A stretch of 64,000 nucleotides of DNA. It comes from Astrothelium macrocarpum. Taxonomy: Eukaryota; Ascomycota; Dothideomycetes; Trypetheliales; Trypetheliaceae. Made by a program: the position numbers and the translations under genes. Positions 23,989-35,498 of the stretch are shown here, one piece after another. The stretch is taken from NCBI GenBank assembly GCA_021030915.1, contig JAGEMR010000014.1:388662-452661 (forward strand). The letters are read 5' to 3'. The notes under the pieces are model-generated. The model saw only the letters and a program-made list of their open reading frames with translations. It had not been told where the DNA came from and ran no database searches. Within the stretch, counting starts at the first letter, position 1. Every line of letters begins with the position of its first letter.

Positions 23989-24354
23989 GTCCGGCTCCTG
24001 TAGATAGATGTGACAGCAGCAGCAGAGCGAGATCTCCACATCGAGCCAGCTCAGAAGGGGAAAGAAATCAGGATATCAGCAGGCCTAAGTAGCTTGGCTC
24101 CTGCTATCGTGCCCAGGCATCGGGAGAAGCGTTGCCAAGCACGGCCCAAAGCGAAAGGGTTAGAACAGGCTAGAACAGGGAGCGTGTGAGGCGCAGACAG
24201 CGGACCGGACCGTGTACATAGCATCAATCAAGGCACACGGCGAATCCCCATTCTCTCTTCTACACCTTCCCCTCTTTCCATCCTCTCCTTTACCCGAACG
24301 TGACCCTCCGGCGCACGCCTCGCTGCAACCTTGACCAGGTCATCCGATCCCATC
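23989..24354. promoter_or_regulatory. Divergent promoter, ceramidase / SPF27
   Basis: 366 bases between outward-facing start codons at 23988 (minus) and 24355 (plus). Pyrimidine-rich near SPF27 (24250-24310). No definite motif recognised. Confidence 0.5.
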
Positions 24355-25102
24355 ATGTCCGTGATCAACACTGCGCACGACTCGCTCCCCTGTAAATCCA
24401 CCCCTCGAAATATTCCGATGCTCCTCCCTCCCTCGGCGCATCTCCCCCAATCTACAAAACATCTGCCCACTCAATCTGCTAACCACATGCTCCCAACCAG
24501 ACATCGACGCCCCACCCTCCCCACACTCCCTCACCACCGCACACGCCCTCATCGCCGCCGAAATGCCCACATCCGCATCGCAAACCCTCCACCCGTCCCT
24601 CGCACCCCTCCCCTCCCCCACCTTCCCTCCCCTAACCCAGCACGCCCTCACCCACCTCGAGTCCCAGTCCTCCGAGCCCAAAATACTCCCCAAAGGCATC
24701 GACCTAACCCGCTACGAAGCACCGCCCGTCCCCTCCCCAGAGTCTTCCCAAGCCGAGCTCACCACCGCATACAACACGGCCGCGACCTCGCTCGCGCACC
24801 TGCACGCGCGCCGCCTGAACCTCGCGGCGCTGGACCGCTTCGGCGCCAACGCGTACCTCGTGGGCAACAGCCAGCTCGAGGCGGAGCTGCGCGCCGTGGA
24901 GGGCGAGTTGGCCGAGGCGAGGGATGTGTTGGAGGCGGTGGAGAGGGGGAGGAAGGGTGCGCAGGAGGAGAGGGCTGGTGAGGTTAGGGCGTTGGAGGAG
25001 GGCTGGCGCGTGGGCGTGGGCAGGATGCTGGAGGTTGAGGTTGCGGCGGAGGGGTTGAGGGGGGAGATTTTGAGGAGGAGGAGGGAGGGGGCGGCGAGTT
25101 AG
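24355..25102 (+). CDS. Pre-mRNA splicing factor SPF27 / BCAS2 / Cwf7
   Basis: Core member of the Prp19/NineTeen complex, which activates the spliceosome. Exons are 24355-24391 and 24501-25102 (212 aa). The 109-nt intron (GTAAAT...CCAG) joins MSVINTAHDSLP|YIDAPP, matching the family's opening (LPYxD). Conserved segments include LTTAHALIAAEM, IDLTRYEAP and the coiled-coil half from RLNLAALDRFGANAYLVGNS to the end. Codon use is peculiar: residues up to about 120 are spelled with C-ending codons, and the last 70 with G-ending ones (GAG, GGG, AGG). The tail is therefore unusually rich in Glu, Gly and Arg. This is the clearest example of the C-to-G switch described in the findings. Confidence 0.9.
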
Positions 25103-27636
25103 GGGGAAGGGGGGGGGGGGAATATCTGGGGAGGAGATACTGAGGAAAAGGATGGAGGTGCTATAGAGCGCTACGAAAGCAACGTTTACGGATTCCAGTC
25201 CTCTTGCAGGGATCCTCGGTGGTGTATTATCGATACCCTTTGCTTGCATGTTAGGAGCTGTGTACAGTTGGGGATGATAGATTGCAATCATTCCGATCAA
25301 CACCGATCAGAGTGCTGCGAACCTCATCAGGTGGTTCAACTTTTGCTAAGATGACCATGTCGCGTGGTGTGTTGCGGGTTTTCGACTGATGACATCCGAG
25401 CATGGTGATAAACATGGGTGGCTAAGGTCTCGGCCGGAACTTTTACTCTTCACTTTCATCCTCTTCGCGACCGAGACGAGCTCTTAACTTGCCGCACCTT
25501 TTTATGCACAATGGAGATTTTCGTGCCTCCCTCTGATAACCCCTATATAAGCCTTTGACGTCATCAGAACTCAACAGCTCTTTGCTTGATTTTGCGTCTA
25601 TCGAACACCAATATCTTGTGCCGGTTGAGTCCAAGCTGTGTCCGCACCTGACATCTGGGGCCAAGAAGACATATCTTTCTGGAAAATGCAAGATTTCTCG
25701 GTGCTCAATATGAGAAAGGGGAAGTACTATCTGCGGCCCCACGAACGTGCGGTTCTCTGATTTGTGCTCGTATATAATCAATCATTGCTGATGCATCGTG
25801 GGTCAAGAAACCTTTCCGGGGACATTGTGCAATATACTTGACTTCAATTAATTGTCTTTACTTCTGACCACGCAGTCAGAGAAATGTCTTTGTTTAATTC
25901 ATCTCCTTCTCTAACCCGACTTTTGTGTTAATTACTGGCTTGCGCGTTGGCAATAGGGCCCATTTCCGATCATCTTGCTTCAGAGTATGCTTGCACTTCC
26001 AGACACAACTACCTTTGATTGACATATGAATGAAGCGCCGGCTGACGGACCAGCCAGGTCATTCTACCAGGAAAAGTCCAGCTCTAATCTTGTCACGTTC
26101 AAGTACAAGGGTTGCGTTATTGGATAGCCCTTTTTCAATCAAGGTCATCGTTGGCTCATGACGTGAGTCCCTATTCTTGCCTGCTTTTACATTGTTCTAT
26201 ACGTAGACTTGATCTCCACTAGCTGCACGATCGAAACTTCTGCCTATAGCAACGGAGATAGCGTCGTCTTCAGCAATAGTATCGTTTCGGGTATAGCCAG
26301 CGGCATCGCCTCCCGGAAGAGTATCGTCTCTTGCAACTGCAAAGGACCGTGTTCCGCAACAAGACCATCTCATACAACGGCATTATTCATCTTGTGTTGA
26401 AGCTATTACATGTTCCATTCCCCCGCCGTTGGCATTCTACGAGAAAATTCGTCTGTTCCAGCTTGGGTAAACAGTGATGATCGCAAGTATTGGAGATGTG
26501 TCTTTATTGTTAAAATGGCGCCTTTTGAGTATGAGCAACATGGTGAGGCTGCTTACGAGAGGATAGTACCAGAGTCTCTGGACTTGCTGGATAAAGCGCC
26601 GTTGCCGTGCAGCAATTGCGGCTCGAAAGTTGTATAGTGACCAATTAAATCGGAGCCTGCGAGACTCGGGTAGCTTGTAACTCGTCAGGTCGATCATGTT
26701 GCAAATTGAGCCTTACTGGTAAAGAGACTGACCTTGGTACGAGGATTGTCAAAGATGCTGCCTTGAATTGAAATGAGATAAGAAATGATAGACTTATGGA
26801 TCTGGGTTGGCTCTTGTTACACTTAACAAGGTCGCGTGTACGTGCAATTTCCTACAAATGTAGCTACATTTACTGCTGCCATTGATGAGCTATAATATCA
26901 CGCTTCCAAAAACAAGACTTGCACTAGGTATACCCTTGTAAACCCCGCAATATCTTTTCGTAGTAAGTTTTATACAGGAACCTGAAAATTTTACAGCGCC
27001 ATGCCAGAAAATCCGAACATATTTTTTTCATTTCTGTTTCTACTCCTGCTTTCATAATAAAACTCTTGATAGATTCGTTAGCTATAGTGAAAAAGCAAGG
27101 TTCGGTTTTTATCCTACAAGATTATCGGTCATATTGATACAACGTTGAGTTTGTCTGTAGAATTTCCAATTTCTATCTCTGAGAAATGCTCTCTCATGCA
27201 TGTGGGCCGCTAATGCGAACATGAAACCATTTCAGCTCTGGGCCTTCGGATACAGTAGAAGGCGGCAAGAATATTGCAAAGACTGCTAAGCAGAGAATTA
27301 ATATTAAAGAATAAAAAGAAGCCGAATTTGTTCGTTCTTTGCTAAGACGGGAAACATGCATGGATGTTGGCATGTATGGTGCCACAATTGCACTGACCAT
27401 TTGAACATGAGACATTCCACGATCGTCGTTCCTCTTTCTCAGCTCGCGTATTTCGGCAGTTCATGTAGCTAGTGTAATCGACCCGTTAACCATCGTATAT
27501 CGGCAGTTCGCTTGGGCGGCCGTAACATTCTGAGGCCTAATTTATTGCTGTTGGTAGACTTGCTGCTAAGCCGTACTCAGATTGGTATTTCTTAGGTTCT
27601 CTCCCTGTGAACCATACATTCCATGAAACAATCCAT
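25103..27636. other. 2.5-kb gene-poor stretch upstream of the HET gene
   Basis: No supported gene. It begins with a G tract (25103-25120) closing the SPF27 skewed island. A minus-strand frame of 112 codons (25443-25781) ends in a charged tail and has protein-like composition, but I recognise no family. From about 26600 to 27500 the DNA is moderately AT-rich. The right end should hold the HET gene promoter. Confidence 0.4.
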
Positions 27637-29520
27637 ATGGCGGGTATTTCAGAAATACCCAGGCTCGAGGATCTGTGGTATGAAGCAGATCCTAATGTGC
27701 TATTTTGCTGTTCTTGCCAATTACGGATTGACTCGGCCGCGCTCATACGTACCTTTCGTTTGCAGCATTCGGACCGGAATGAGGCTTGTGGGTACAGCAA
27801 GATAGTGCGCACACCTTTTGATCGAGATGTTGTTATTTATGATCGACACCTACATTGTCTCTTGCATGACAGGATTAAATACTTCACTATCTCGCACGTA
27901 TGGGACTCAGAGATATCTCGCACCCAAGATCGAGGAAAGCATACCTCGCAGCCTCTCAAGGTCCGTCTCCTAGCAATCCAAGTACCGTTCTTGCTATACC
28001 ACGCTATCCTTCGCAGTGGAGAAATGTCAGATCAAGATGAACTTTGGCATGATTATATCAGTGTTCCGCAATGGTCAAGTATGATCAAGGATAGAATTTT
28101 GTTGGCTATTCCCAGAATTTTTGAATCAGCGCATACAACATTCGTTTATTTTGAGGATTTGCCGAAAAGCAGTGTCAAACTACTTTACGAGGGACGTACA
28201 AGTGAAGAGCGTTTAAGGGGCGTTTCTGAAATCTGCAACATGACGTGGTTTTCGCGTGTGTGGACTGCCTTGGAGTTTGTTCGGAGCGGTCGAGTGATGC
28301 TAATGGATGAAGAATGCGAGATATGTTCTGAAACAAGCGATCCACTATTTCTGGACCAGATGCTCCGTGTATGGAACGATGAGCTCTCAAAGTATGACTC
28401 TGTCCACAAATTGGTAGCTCGAGTTGCTATGAGCCAAAATCTTGTACCGTGGAATCTGGGGCCTCTTGGGGACCTCAGCAAGATGGGCTCAGCAATATTT
28501 GGACAGGCATACTCGCTACTCTCAAAACGCAGATGCCGTAGCGATTGCGACTTTCTACATGCTTTGCTTGGGCTGGTCGAGCCCAACTCCGACCAGCCGC
28601 TAGAGCGTGACTTTGACCGTGGGTGTACGCGTATTGCGAGGCTGTGTCTTGCAAATGGCGATTATAGTCCCTTGTTGATGACGCCTCGGCTCGGGCGATT
28701 CCCCCTAGATTCTGTCCAGGGACTGGACGACATTTACGCCTGGCCTCTTGGTAAGGTTTGCGAGCGACCGGACTTTCACGGCGACTTTTCATTTGAGAAT
28801 GGTGATTCGGAGACAGGCGATCCCATCCTCAGAGTCCATAGACTTGGTACGGTCTCTCAAATTCACCAGTGGAACGAATCGACATGGAAGGAGATGTTCG
28901 CAGCGGACGCGAAATTCGTCCTAAATACCACTGGACCAGATCTCGATTCTTTTATAGATACGCTTGGATGGAGACTGTATGACGAAAAAGTCGACTTTAT
29001 CAAAAAGAATCTCGCTGCGGCAAACCAAGGTAAGAGGCTTGCAGATATCCTCAACGAGCAACATCAAAATGGTCCAGAAGTTAGCTGGGCGGTTGAGGGT
29101 GAAAGAGGCGCTGAATGGGTTGCTGATGCAATGACTCTTTCACGTTCATTCTCCAGGTCTGATGGAAGAGAGCCTTTTAATCGAATTGCGTGGCTGGTTA
29201 CATGTGGAGAAACATTCAACGTTGGTATTGCTGGTCGCAGTTGTCTCTTCAGCGTGATTTGCCCAGGATGTCACAAGCGGTTTGTGTTTCGGGCTGCCCT
29301 ATTTAAACCACCAAGCATCGTTCAAGGGTCTATTGCATATCGTATTCCAGGCCTCGAGTATCAATTCGGCCATGCTAACGGAACAGGAATTATCGTGAAA
29401 GACGGCCGCATCGTAGGTCGAATGACATGGGCGACTCCTGCTTGTGACTGCTTCGTAGTCGAAACAGTCAAAATTAAGATGCCCCCTGTGCCTCAGCGAG
29501 AACCCTGGTTTCCAAAATAG
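27637..29520 (+). CDS. HET-domain (heterokaryon incompatibility type) protein
   Basis: Single-exon protein of 627 aa from ATG 27637; the frame is open 30 bases further upstream, but only from a GTG. It shows a divergent HET domain at roughly residues 85-240. KYFTISHVWDSE corresponds to the usual ALSYVWG block, DYISVPQWSS to the IDxxCINQ position, and TWFSRVWTALEFVRSG to the RxWTxQE block. HET proteins trigger cell death on non-self recognition in fungi; some have other or unknown roles. The C-terminal third has two CxxC-like pairs (CPGCHKRF and PACDC) and no recognised NACHT, ankyrin or WD repeats. It sits alone in gene-poor DNA, as members of this expanded family often do. The HET call is moderately sure; the function in this fungus is unknown. 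Confidence 0.8.
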   Translation: MAGISEIPRLEDLWYEADPNVLFCCSCQLRIDSAALIRTFRLQHSDRNEACGYSKIVRTPFDRDVVIYDRHLHCLLHDRIKYFTISHVWDSEISRTQDRGKHTSQPLKVRLLAIQVPFLLYHAILRSGEMSDQDELWHDYISVPQWSSMIKDRILLAIPRIFESAHTTFVYFEDLPKSSVKLLYEGRTSEERLRGVSEICNMTWFSRVWTALEFVRSGRVMLMDEECEICSETSDPLFLDQMLRVWNDELSKYDSVHKLVARVAMSQNLVPWNLGPLGDLSKMGSAIFGQAYSLLSKRRCRSDCDFLHALLGLVEPNSDQPLERDFDRGCTRIARLCLANGDYSPLLMTPRLGRFPLDSVQGLDDIYAWPLGKVCERPDFHGDFSFENGDSETGDPILRVHRLGTVSQIHQWNESTWKEMFAADAKFVLNTTGPDLDSFIDTLGWRLYDEKVDFIKKNLAAANQGKRLADILNEQHQNGPEVSWAVEGERGAEWVADAMTLSRSFSRSDGREPFNRIAWLVTCGETFNVGIAGRSCLFSVICPGCHKRFVFRAALFKPPSIVQGSIAYRIPGLEYQFGHANGTGIIVKDGRIVGRMTWATPACDCFVVETVKIKMPPVPQREPWFPK

Positions 29521-29809
29521 CTTCGATAGCAACACTAATTTCGAGAATAGATAGAGTTCCGGTTCTTTATTCCCTTTGCACGTCAGCGCTGGTGATCATC
29601 ATACAGTCGTTATTAGATTGGTAGTATCCTCTTCCACAACCGCCAACCTCGAGGCAAGGACTCTACGACGCTCTGAGCGGCAACCAGCACATGGCGACAA
29701 TAACAATTAATCCACTGCTCGTTCTTACACTGTCAGATTATCGGCTTTTCGATGCTGAACTTATCTGATTTTGGGTGAGTTATCTGAGTACGTTGGGTAA
29801 AACATGGAC

Positions 29810-29844
<35 letters not shown>

Positions 29845-30249
29845 TCTTGAGCTAAACCTAATCTATTCATCACCACCAGCTCGAAACGATTGATGATTAA
29901 TCATTGGGTTTTAACAATGAAGATCAATATCGACCTTGGCAAGATTCACATAACGAACTCATGACCACTAGCCCTGTTAGGCTCGACTGATGTCAAATCA
30001 TGGGTAAGAAAAAAAGGCACACGAGTTGAGCGTGATTTCCAATACACCAAGGATATTAAGACATAGGAGCGACCCATAGGTGATTGATATTCTAGTAATA
30101 ACAGAGAGCTAGGCCAGGTATCCTCACTGTCCCGTTACAAAAAAATGATGTCCATTCCATGCCCGTCATTCCCATCCCAGCTCTACCCGAGCAGAGAGCC
30201 CCATCCATACACGCATACTCTCCTCGAACTTTTAATGACCATTGCTCTT
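29521..30249. other. Convergent intergenic, HET gene to PKA regulatory subunit
   Basis: 729 non-coding bases between two 3' ends, holding the GTA microsatellite at 29810-29844 and otherwise unremarkable sequence. Confidence 0.6.
29810..29844 (+). repeat. (GTA)11 trinucleotide microsatellite
   Basis: Thirty-five bases of uninterrupted GTA repeat (eleven units plus GT) in the non-coding DNA between the HET gene and the PKA regulatory subunit gene. Confidence 0.97.
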
Positions 30250-31815
30250 TCATCGTCCCTGTGCCAGAGGATCCACATCGGTATCCTCCGGCGCGACACC
30301 ATCATACTCGCGCTTGCTCGGATCGTTCCTCCGCATAATCCCCTCCACAGGCCCCAATAGCCGCTGAAACCCATCCTTGCCCAACGTAGCGACCTTCACC
30401 TCAGTCGCACTCACCACGCTCGCCGCCCTGGGCGCATCATTCAACAATGCCAGCTCCCCAAAATAATCCCCCTTCTTATACTTGTGCACGGGCTTCCCGC
30501 CATGATTCGCGCCCCGCTTAAACACCTCCGCCTCGCCGGCCTCCAAGATGAAAAACGACTCCCCGGCATCCCCCTCACGAATGATGGTTGAACCCGGCGG
30601 ATACTTGTGCGTCTCGAGGGCATCGGCAATCTTGCTGCGCTCGTACGCAGTCAGGCTGGCGAGCAGCGGCACCTCCTCCAGGAAGCTCTCGTACATGCGC
30701 CGGCGCGCAAACGCGCTGTCCATCAGGATGCGGCGGAAGGTGACGCGGTCGAGCGCCCACAGCGTGCTGGGCTCCGCCGACACCACCGTGGCCGCGCGCG
30801 GCGCATTGTACATGAGCGCCAGCTCGCCGAAGCTGCCGCCGGGCCCGCACTCGCCGACCTTGGAGCCCAGACCGCCGCTGCTCGCTGCGCCGGACTCAAG
30901 CCGCCCCGACGGGTGCACGTAGATGTGGAAGGCGCCGCGCTCGACGACGTAGAAGTAGTCCCCCTCGTCCCCCTGCGTGATCACCTTGATGTCCTTGGCC
31001 GGGATGGCTTTTTCCTGGAGCGCGCCGAGCACCTGGGCCGACTGCTCGTCGTCGAGGTGCGAGAAGAGGAAGTTGGAGGCGACGGCGGCGCGGAGGCGCG
31101 CCTGCTGCTCGGGCGTCTTGGCGTGGTGCGGCGGGGTGAAGTTGTCGTTGGCGGATGACGTCGGGTTGAGCGATTCCGCGGATACCGAGGTGCGCCGGTT
31201 CATGTTGTAGTTGTTGGGGAAGGACTGGTGGTCGCTGCTGCTGCTGCCGCCGGGCGCGGAGGCGCTGGCTGCGTTGGACGACATGCTGCTGCCGGAGGCG
31301 TTGTTGCGGCGTGTGCTGGTGGATGAGCCGAAGCCGCCGAAGTTGGCAAAGGTGCTATTGCTGTCGGGGGCGCCGGTGGCGGCGTCTGATGCACCGTTGT
31401 TGAGTGAATTGGACAAATGACTGGCGTTGTAGGCGTTGTTGGAGCGGTTGTTGAGAGCGCTGGGGGGGAAGGAGGAGGCGGTGGGTGAAGCAAACATGTC
31501 GCCTTCTTCTTCCTCGTCCAGGCGATGCATTCCTCGCTCAGCCCCGGCAATGGAGCCCAATGCGGTCGAGCCCACAGAGCCACCGGAGAATGGGTTGTTG
31601 CCGGGGAAATTGCTCTCCGCCATGGCTGCTCCGCCCTTGGAAGCAGAGGTGTGGTGGCGGGCCAGCAGGAACTCGGCGCGCTGGGATTCGAGGCGGCGGA
31701 AGAAGAAGTTGGCGCAGAACTGCAGCACGTCCTGGGGCTGGGCGTTTCTGATCTCGCGGTTCAGGGAGTTGATCTCGTTTGCATAATCTGGCGGGAGATC
31801 CGAGGGGAGCGACAT
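30250..31815 (-). CDS. PKAR: cAMP-dependent protein kinase regulatory subunit
   Basis: Binds and inhibits the PKA catalytic subunit until cAMP binds. One exon, 521 aa, starting at ATG 31815; the frame stays open about 70 codons upstream but contains no ATG. Domain order: N-terminal docking/dimerisation segment (EINSLNREIRNAQPQDVLQF, residues ~12-31); a long disordered Ser/Asn/Gly-rich linker; the inhibitor site NRRTSVSAES at ~206, whose serine makes it a phosphorylatable (type II-like) site; and two cyclic-nucleotide-binding domains. Their phosphate-binding cassettes are GGSFGELALMYNAPRAATVV and GDYFGELALLNDAPRAASVV, each with the Glu and Arg that hold cAMP. Plus-strand composition shifts from C-rich (30360-30480) to G-rich (31200-31480). 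The long linker is encoded largely in the G-rich arm. Confidence 0.97.
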   Translation of the reverse strand: MSLPSDLPPDYANEINSLNREIRNAQPQDVLQFCANFFFRRLESQRAEFLLARHHTSASKGGAAMAESNFPGNNPFSGGSVGSTALGSIAGAERGMHRLDEEEEGDMFASPTASSFPPSALNNRSNNAYNASHLSNSLNNGASDAATGAPDSNSTFANFGGFGSSTSTRRNNASGSSMSSNAASASAPGGSSSSDHQSFPNNYNMNRRTSVSAESLNPTSSANDNFTPPHHAKTPEQQARLRAAVASNFLFSHLDDEQSAQVLGALQEKAIPAKDIKVITQGDEGDYFYVVERGAFHIYVHPSGRLESGAASSGGLGSKVGECGPGGSFGELALMYNAPRAATVVSAEPSTLWALDRVTFRRILMDSAFARRRMYESFLEEVPLLASLTAYERSKIADALETHKYPPGSTIIREGDAGESFFILEAGEAEVFKRGANHGGKPVHKYKKGDYFGELALLNDAPRAASVVSATEVKVATLGKDGFQRLLGPVEGIMRRNDPSKREYDGVAPEDTDVDPLAQGR

Positions 31816-33255
31816 TGGTTCACGGTCAGGACGGGTTGAGGGGTATCTGACGTCGGAAGGGTCAGGCTTGCAGGGGGAGGTGCAGGGAGCTCCTCGCCGC
31901 GGTGGGTGCAGGTGGAGCTGAAGAGCACGACAGCAATGTGCGGCAGCAATCAACAGAGCACGCTGCACGATGAGAGGCACAGAGGGCGTTGACACTGGAT
32001 CCGGAGGAGAGACAAACAGCAGCACAACGGTATTAGGTAGGCAACGATGTGGAAGGCGTGGAGAGCACAGGGAAGGGCCACCTTAACCCAACTCGCAACA
32101 GCTGCCAAGGCCCCCGAGCGGGGCGTGCTTCTAGAAGCTCCTCGACCCAATCACAGGTGGAAAGTCATTGTCATTCGTGACCAATTGCCAGTTTCAGTTC
32201 CTGTGCCTTGCCGTGTGAAGCTGGTGGAGAACGTGATTCCACGTTCCGACGTTCCAACGGCTATCCTTAACTCTATTTGGCACAAGGTACGCATGGCCAT
32301 CAGTCATCGAAACGGAATGTCTCTCAGAGTGGCCAGATGGTGTGGGCGAGGTATCCTATAGAGGCTGGCTGAGATGGTGGAGACTATCTAATGTTTGTCT
32401 TGACTGAGACATGTTTGTCATAGCACCCATTGGCAATTCTGCGTCCAATACCAATCAACATCACGGCCCCTCATCATCATTGCTCGTCCTCCTATCCCTA
32501 GACAAGGCACAAGATGCAAGACACAAGACACCTATCTCAAGGAATCTAACGAATGTTGTGGACGAGAAGATGGACCAACCAGGCGTAGACATGTCTAGTG
32601 TGCCCCACTTCCTCAAGCTTACCTTGCATCGGGGAGAACGTGACCAGATGTATTCGCAGGTAGCCCTAAGGGAGCTTATTTAGTGTGCGATGCACGAAAT
32701 AACGCTATATATGACGTTGTTTTCCAGCCAGCCGATGTAATGAGTGAGATTGCTTGATACCGGACCTACGATGGCCAAGTCTTGCTTGAGGTCGGAAGAA
32801 TAGATAACGAATCTCTCAACATCTCCCCCTGGATCGACCAATCTTGGCAGTTTGGACCTTTCAATTAGACTCGATACGAGAGGATCAGGTAGCTAGCTAG
32901 AAAATAAAGTGTGTGTGCGATCTTGACATGGTTCTCTTCTCTCTCCGCCTCCGCTCCTCAACCCCCAGCCTTTCCACCACTTTCTCAACCTCCTCTCATT
33001 AGTTTTACTCCCTTTTCCCTACCTTCGACCTGCCTGAGAGCTGTGCCTGTCAGAGTCTGCTCGGAACCAATTGTCTGCGACTGCCGTCGAGTCGACATCC
33101 ACGCCAAGCTATTCCGCACTTCTAGACTGTTCGGCGCACTTCCAACCCCATACGCAATCTCCTATCCCTGCTACGCCTCCAGCTCTTCCGCAAGTGTATC
33201 CAACCTTCTGTCCGCATTTTGACATCCACCTATACCTCACAAGCTTGCGTGAAAA
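31816..33255. promoter_or_regulatory. Divergent intergenic, PKA regulatory subunit / Crp1-like gene
   Basis: 1440 bases between outward-facing genes. The left part is the open but ATG-less leader of the PKA subunit gene. A strong pyrimidine tract at about 32930-33030 precedes the Crp1-like gene and is probably its core promoter or leader. No gene recognised. Confidence 0.5.
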
Positions 33256-35498
33256 ATGGGGAGCTATCTATTCAAGTGGTATGTCGCGAGACGGCTCGAA
33301 TCACCTCATCCCAGTCCCTCTGGCCCCACCGGTTCGACAAGCTCTTCCTTGTCCACCCCAGAGCTTTGATGGCTGGAAGATTCGCCGTGTAGGGTCGAAG
33401 GATTCACTCGTGTGCTGACACCGTTTCTCAGGGATCATCCCGCTAATGAGGTCTACGTCACGGGCACCTTTGATGACTGGGCATCCAAGGAGAAAATGGA
33501 CAAAGTGGACGGACACTTTGAAAAACTGGTTCAATTGCCCAAAGTCGAAAAGATCTATTACAAGGTACGCAGCAGTTGAAACGTGACCCTGGCAAAGCAT
33601 ATCCATGGTCGAGCTCGCCCCCACCCCTCAACCGTCGGAACACTCTCACACTCTACCTCCACCTCCCGCCAAGCTCACCTCGCCCGCCGAATCCATTCAT
33701 CACCCAAGTCGTATGACCAACTAACTTGCCAACGTGACAGTTTGTTGCCGACGGCAACTGGACCGTAGATCATACTGCACCTTCAGAACGTGACAGCGCC
33801 TCCAACATAAACAACGTCCTACATCCAGAAAGCATTGCCGCTGCTACAATCTCCTCGGCAGCACCTAATTCATCCACCGCTCAAATGGCTGCTCAAGTAC
33901 CGCGTCAGCCCGAATCGCTTCCGGGTGCTTTTCCAGAGACCCCTGCAAACGAAGGTGAGAAACATTTCTCCGTAGTCGCTGCAACTCCCCAATTCTGAAG
34001 CCTACTACCAAAGCCTACTGCCAAACCCATCACCCCAACATCTTCCCAATCATACTAATGCCTATACTGACTTGGTCAACACATAGTCAATCAAGATTCT
34101 GCATTGAATAGTAGTGCCAAAGACTCGGAGCAAACTTTTGGCGTTGCACCCATTCCAGCTACCGCAGGTCCAGGCAATCCTGTTAAACTGAAGCCTGGCG
34201 AACCTGTTCCCGACCCAAGTACCCTTACCTCTAATACCGTTGACTCAACTGCGAAGACGGATAAAGCTTCTTATGAAGCCGGTTCCTCCAGCGTACCCCA
34301 AGTCGGTGCTGGAGCTGCCGAACCCACGCAACAAACCTCAACTCAAGGTGGAATGTTTGGTGTACCTCCAGTCACTGGTGCAGTGATACCCGAGTCGAGC
34401 TTGCCAATGGGATCAGGTACAGCGTCAGAACAAGATCCAGGTGTAACAATCTCTTCGGCAGCACCTACAAGCACGACTGCTCAGTTAGCTGGACAAGTTC
34501 CCAAAGAACCAAAAGGTGTCCCGGAAGTTGTTTCAAACAGTCAAGAGCAGGCCAATGCCGACCCTGAAGCCTCTGCACAACCTGACGCCGTAGCCGACAA
34601 GAAGAGTGTTGAGGAAGAGCTCCAAAGTAAAGTTCCCGAGCAGGAGCCAACCTCTGAGAGCGGATGGAGCGCAGGTAAGATTGTATCCTTGGCCGGTGGA
34701 GCCGCTGCTGCCGCTGGTGGTGTCGTTGCGGGTGCAGCCTACGCCGCAAAGGACAAGCTCCCCACCTCTGTCCAACAATCCATCGACCAAATGAACCTCA
34801 CCTCGAAAGAACGCGCCACCGAAGACAAAGTGCCCGACGTCGTCACCGATTCCCAAAAAGCCGCACACGAACCCCCTGAAGCCACCGCCAACCCCACCGC
34901 CGTCACGGAAAAAGCCCAAGTCGAAAGCCAACTCCTCCAAGAAGTCCAACCCTCCTCTGCCGCCGGCGAACCTGCGCCAACCTCCGCCGAAGCCTCCGCT
35001 CTCTCCGCGACCGCCCCCACCAGCACGACCAACGACACCTCGGCTCTCGCCCCGGACTCCCTCAGAGCCAACGAACCCCTCAAGTCCTCCACTGAAGCTA
35101 TCACAGACGACACCACCGGCCTCAACGCGACCAAGGACACGCCCGCGCAACCTCCCACCGCCGCCGCAGCAGCAGCACAGCTCGCGCCCGCGGATAACGA
35201 CGACGACGACGGCCGTTCGCGCGACGTGTCGCCCATGTCGAAGCCGCCGACGCGCACGGCCGAGCCGAGCGTGACGACGACGACGGGGACCGCGGAGGCG
35301 GCCGCGCCGGAGAAGTCGACAGCTGCGGAGAAGGCGGCGCCGGCGCCATCGACGCCCGCGAAGGTGGCGGAGAAAGTCAAGGATGCGACGCCGACGCCGG
35401 GAAGCGCGAAGACGGGCGCGAGTAGTACGGGGAAGAAGGAGAAGCGGAGGAGCTTCTTTGGGAAGATCAAGGATAAGTTGCAGGGGGATAAGAAGTAG
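33256..35498 (+). CDS. AMPK1/CBM48-domain protein, Crp1/Mdg1-like
   Basis: Exons are 33256-33278, 33432-33564, 33741-33954 and 34087-35498 (593 aa). The first exon is only 23 nt (MGSYLFKW), and the joins give FKW|DHPANEVYVTGTFDDWAS and KIYYK|FVADGNWTVDHTAP, the glycogen-binding-type E-set domain of AMPK beta and yeast Crp1/Mdg1. The remaining ~480 residues are low-complexity (Ala, Pro, Thr, Ser, Glu), apart from an alanine/glycine-rich hydrophobic stretch near GKIVSLAGGAAAAAGGVVAG and duplicated motifs (KGVPEVVSNSQEQA and KVPDVVTDSQKAA). The C-terminal end is basic (KKEKRRSFFGKIKDKLQ). Yeast Crp1 binds cruciform DNA and Mdg1 acts in pheromone signalling, but the role here is unknown. DNA turns from C-rich (34800-35100) to G-rich (35220-35490) across the 3' end. 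Confidence 0.85.

Noticed and set aside
31816..32025. 70-codon N-terminal extension of the PKA regulatory subunit
   Set aside because: In-frame but lacks any ATG; the docking domain follows directly after ATG 31815.
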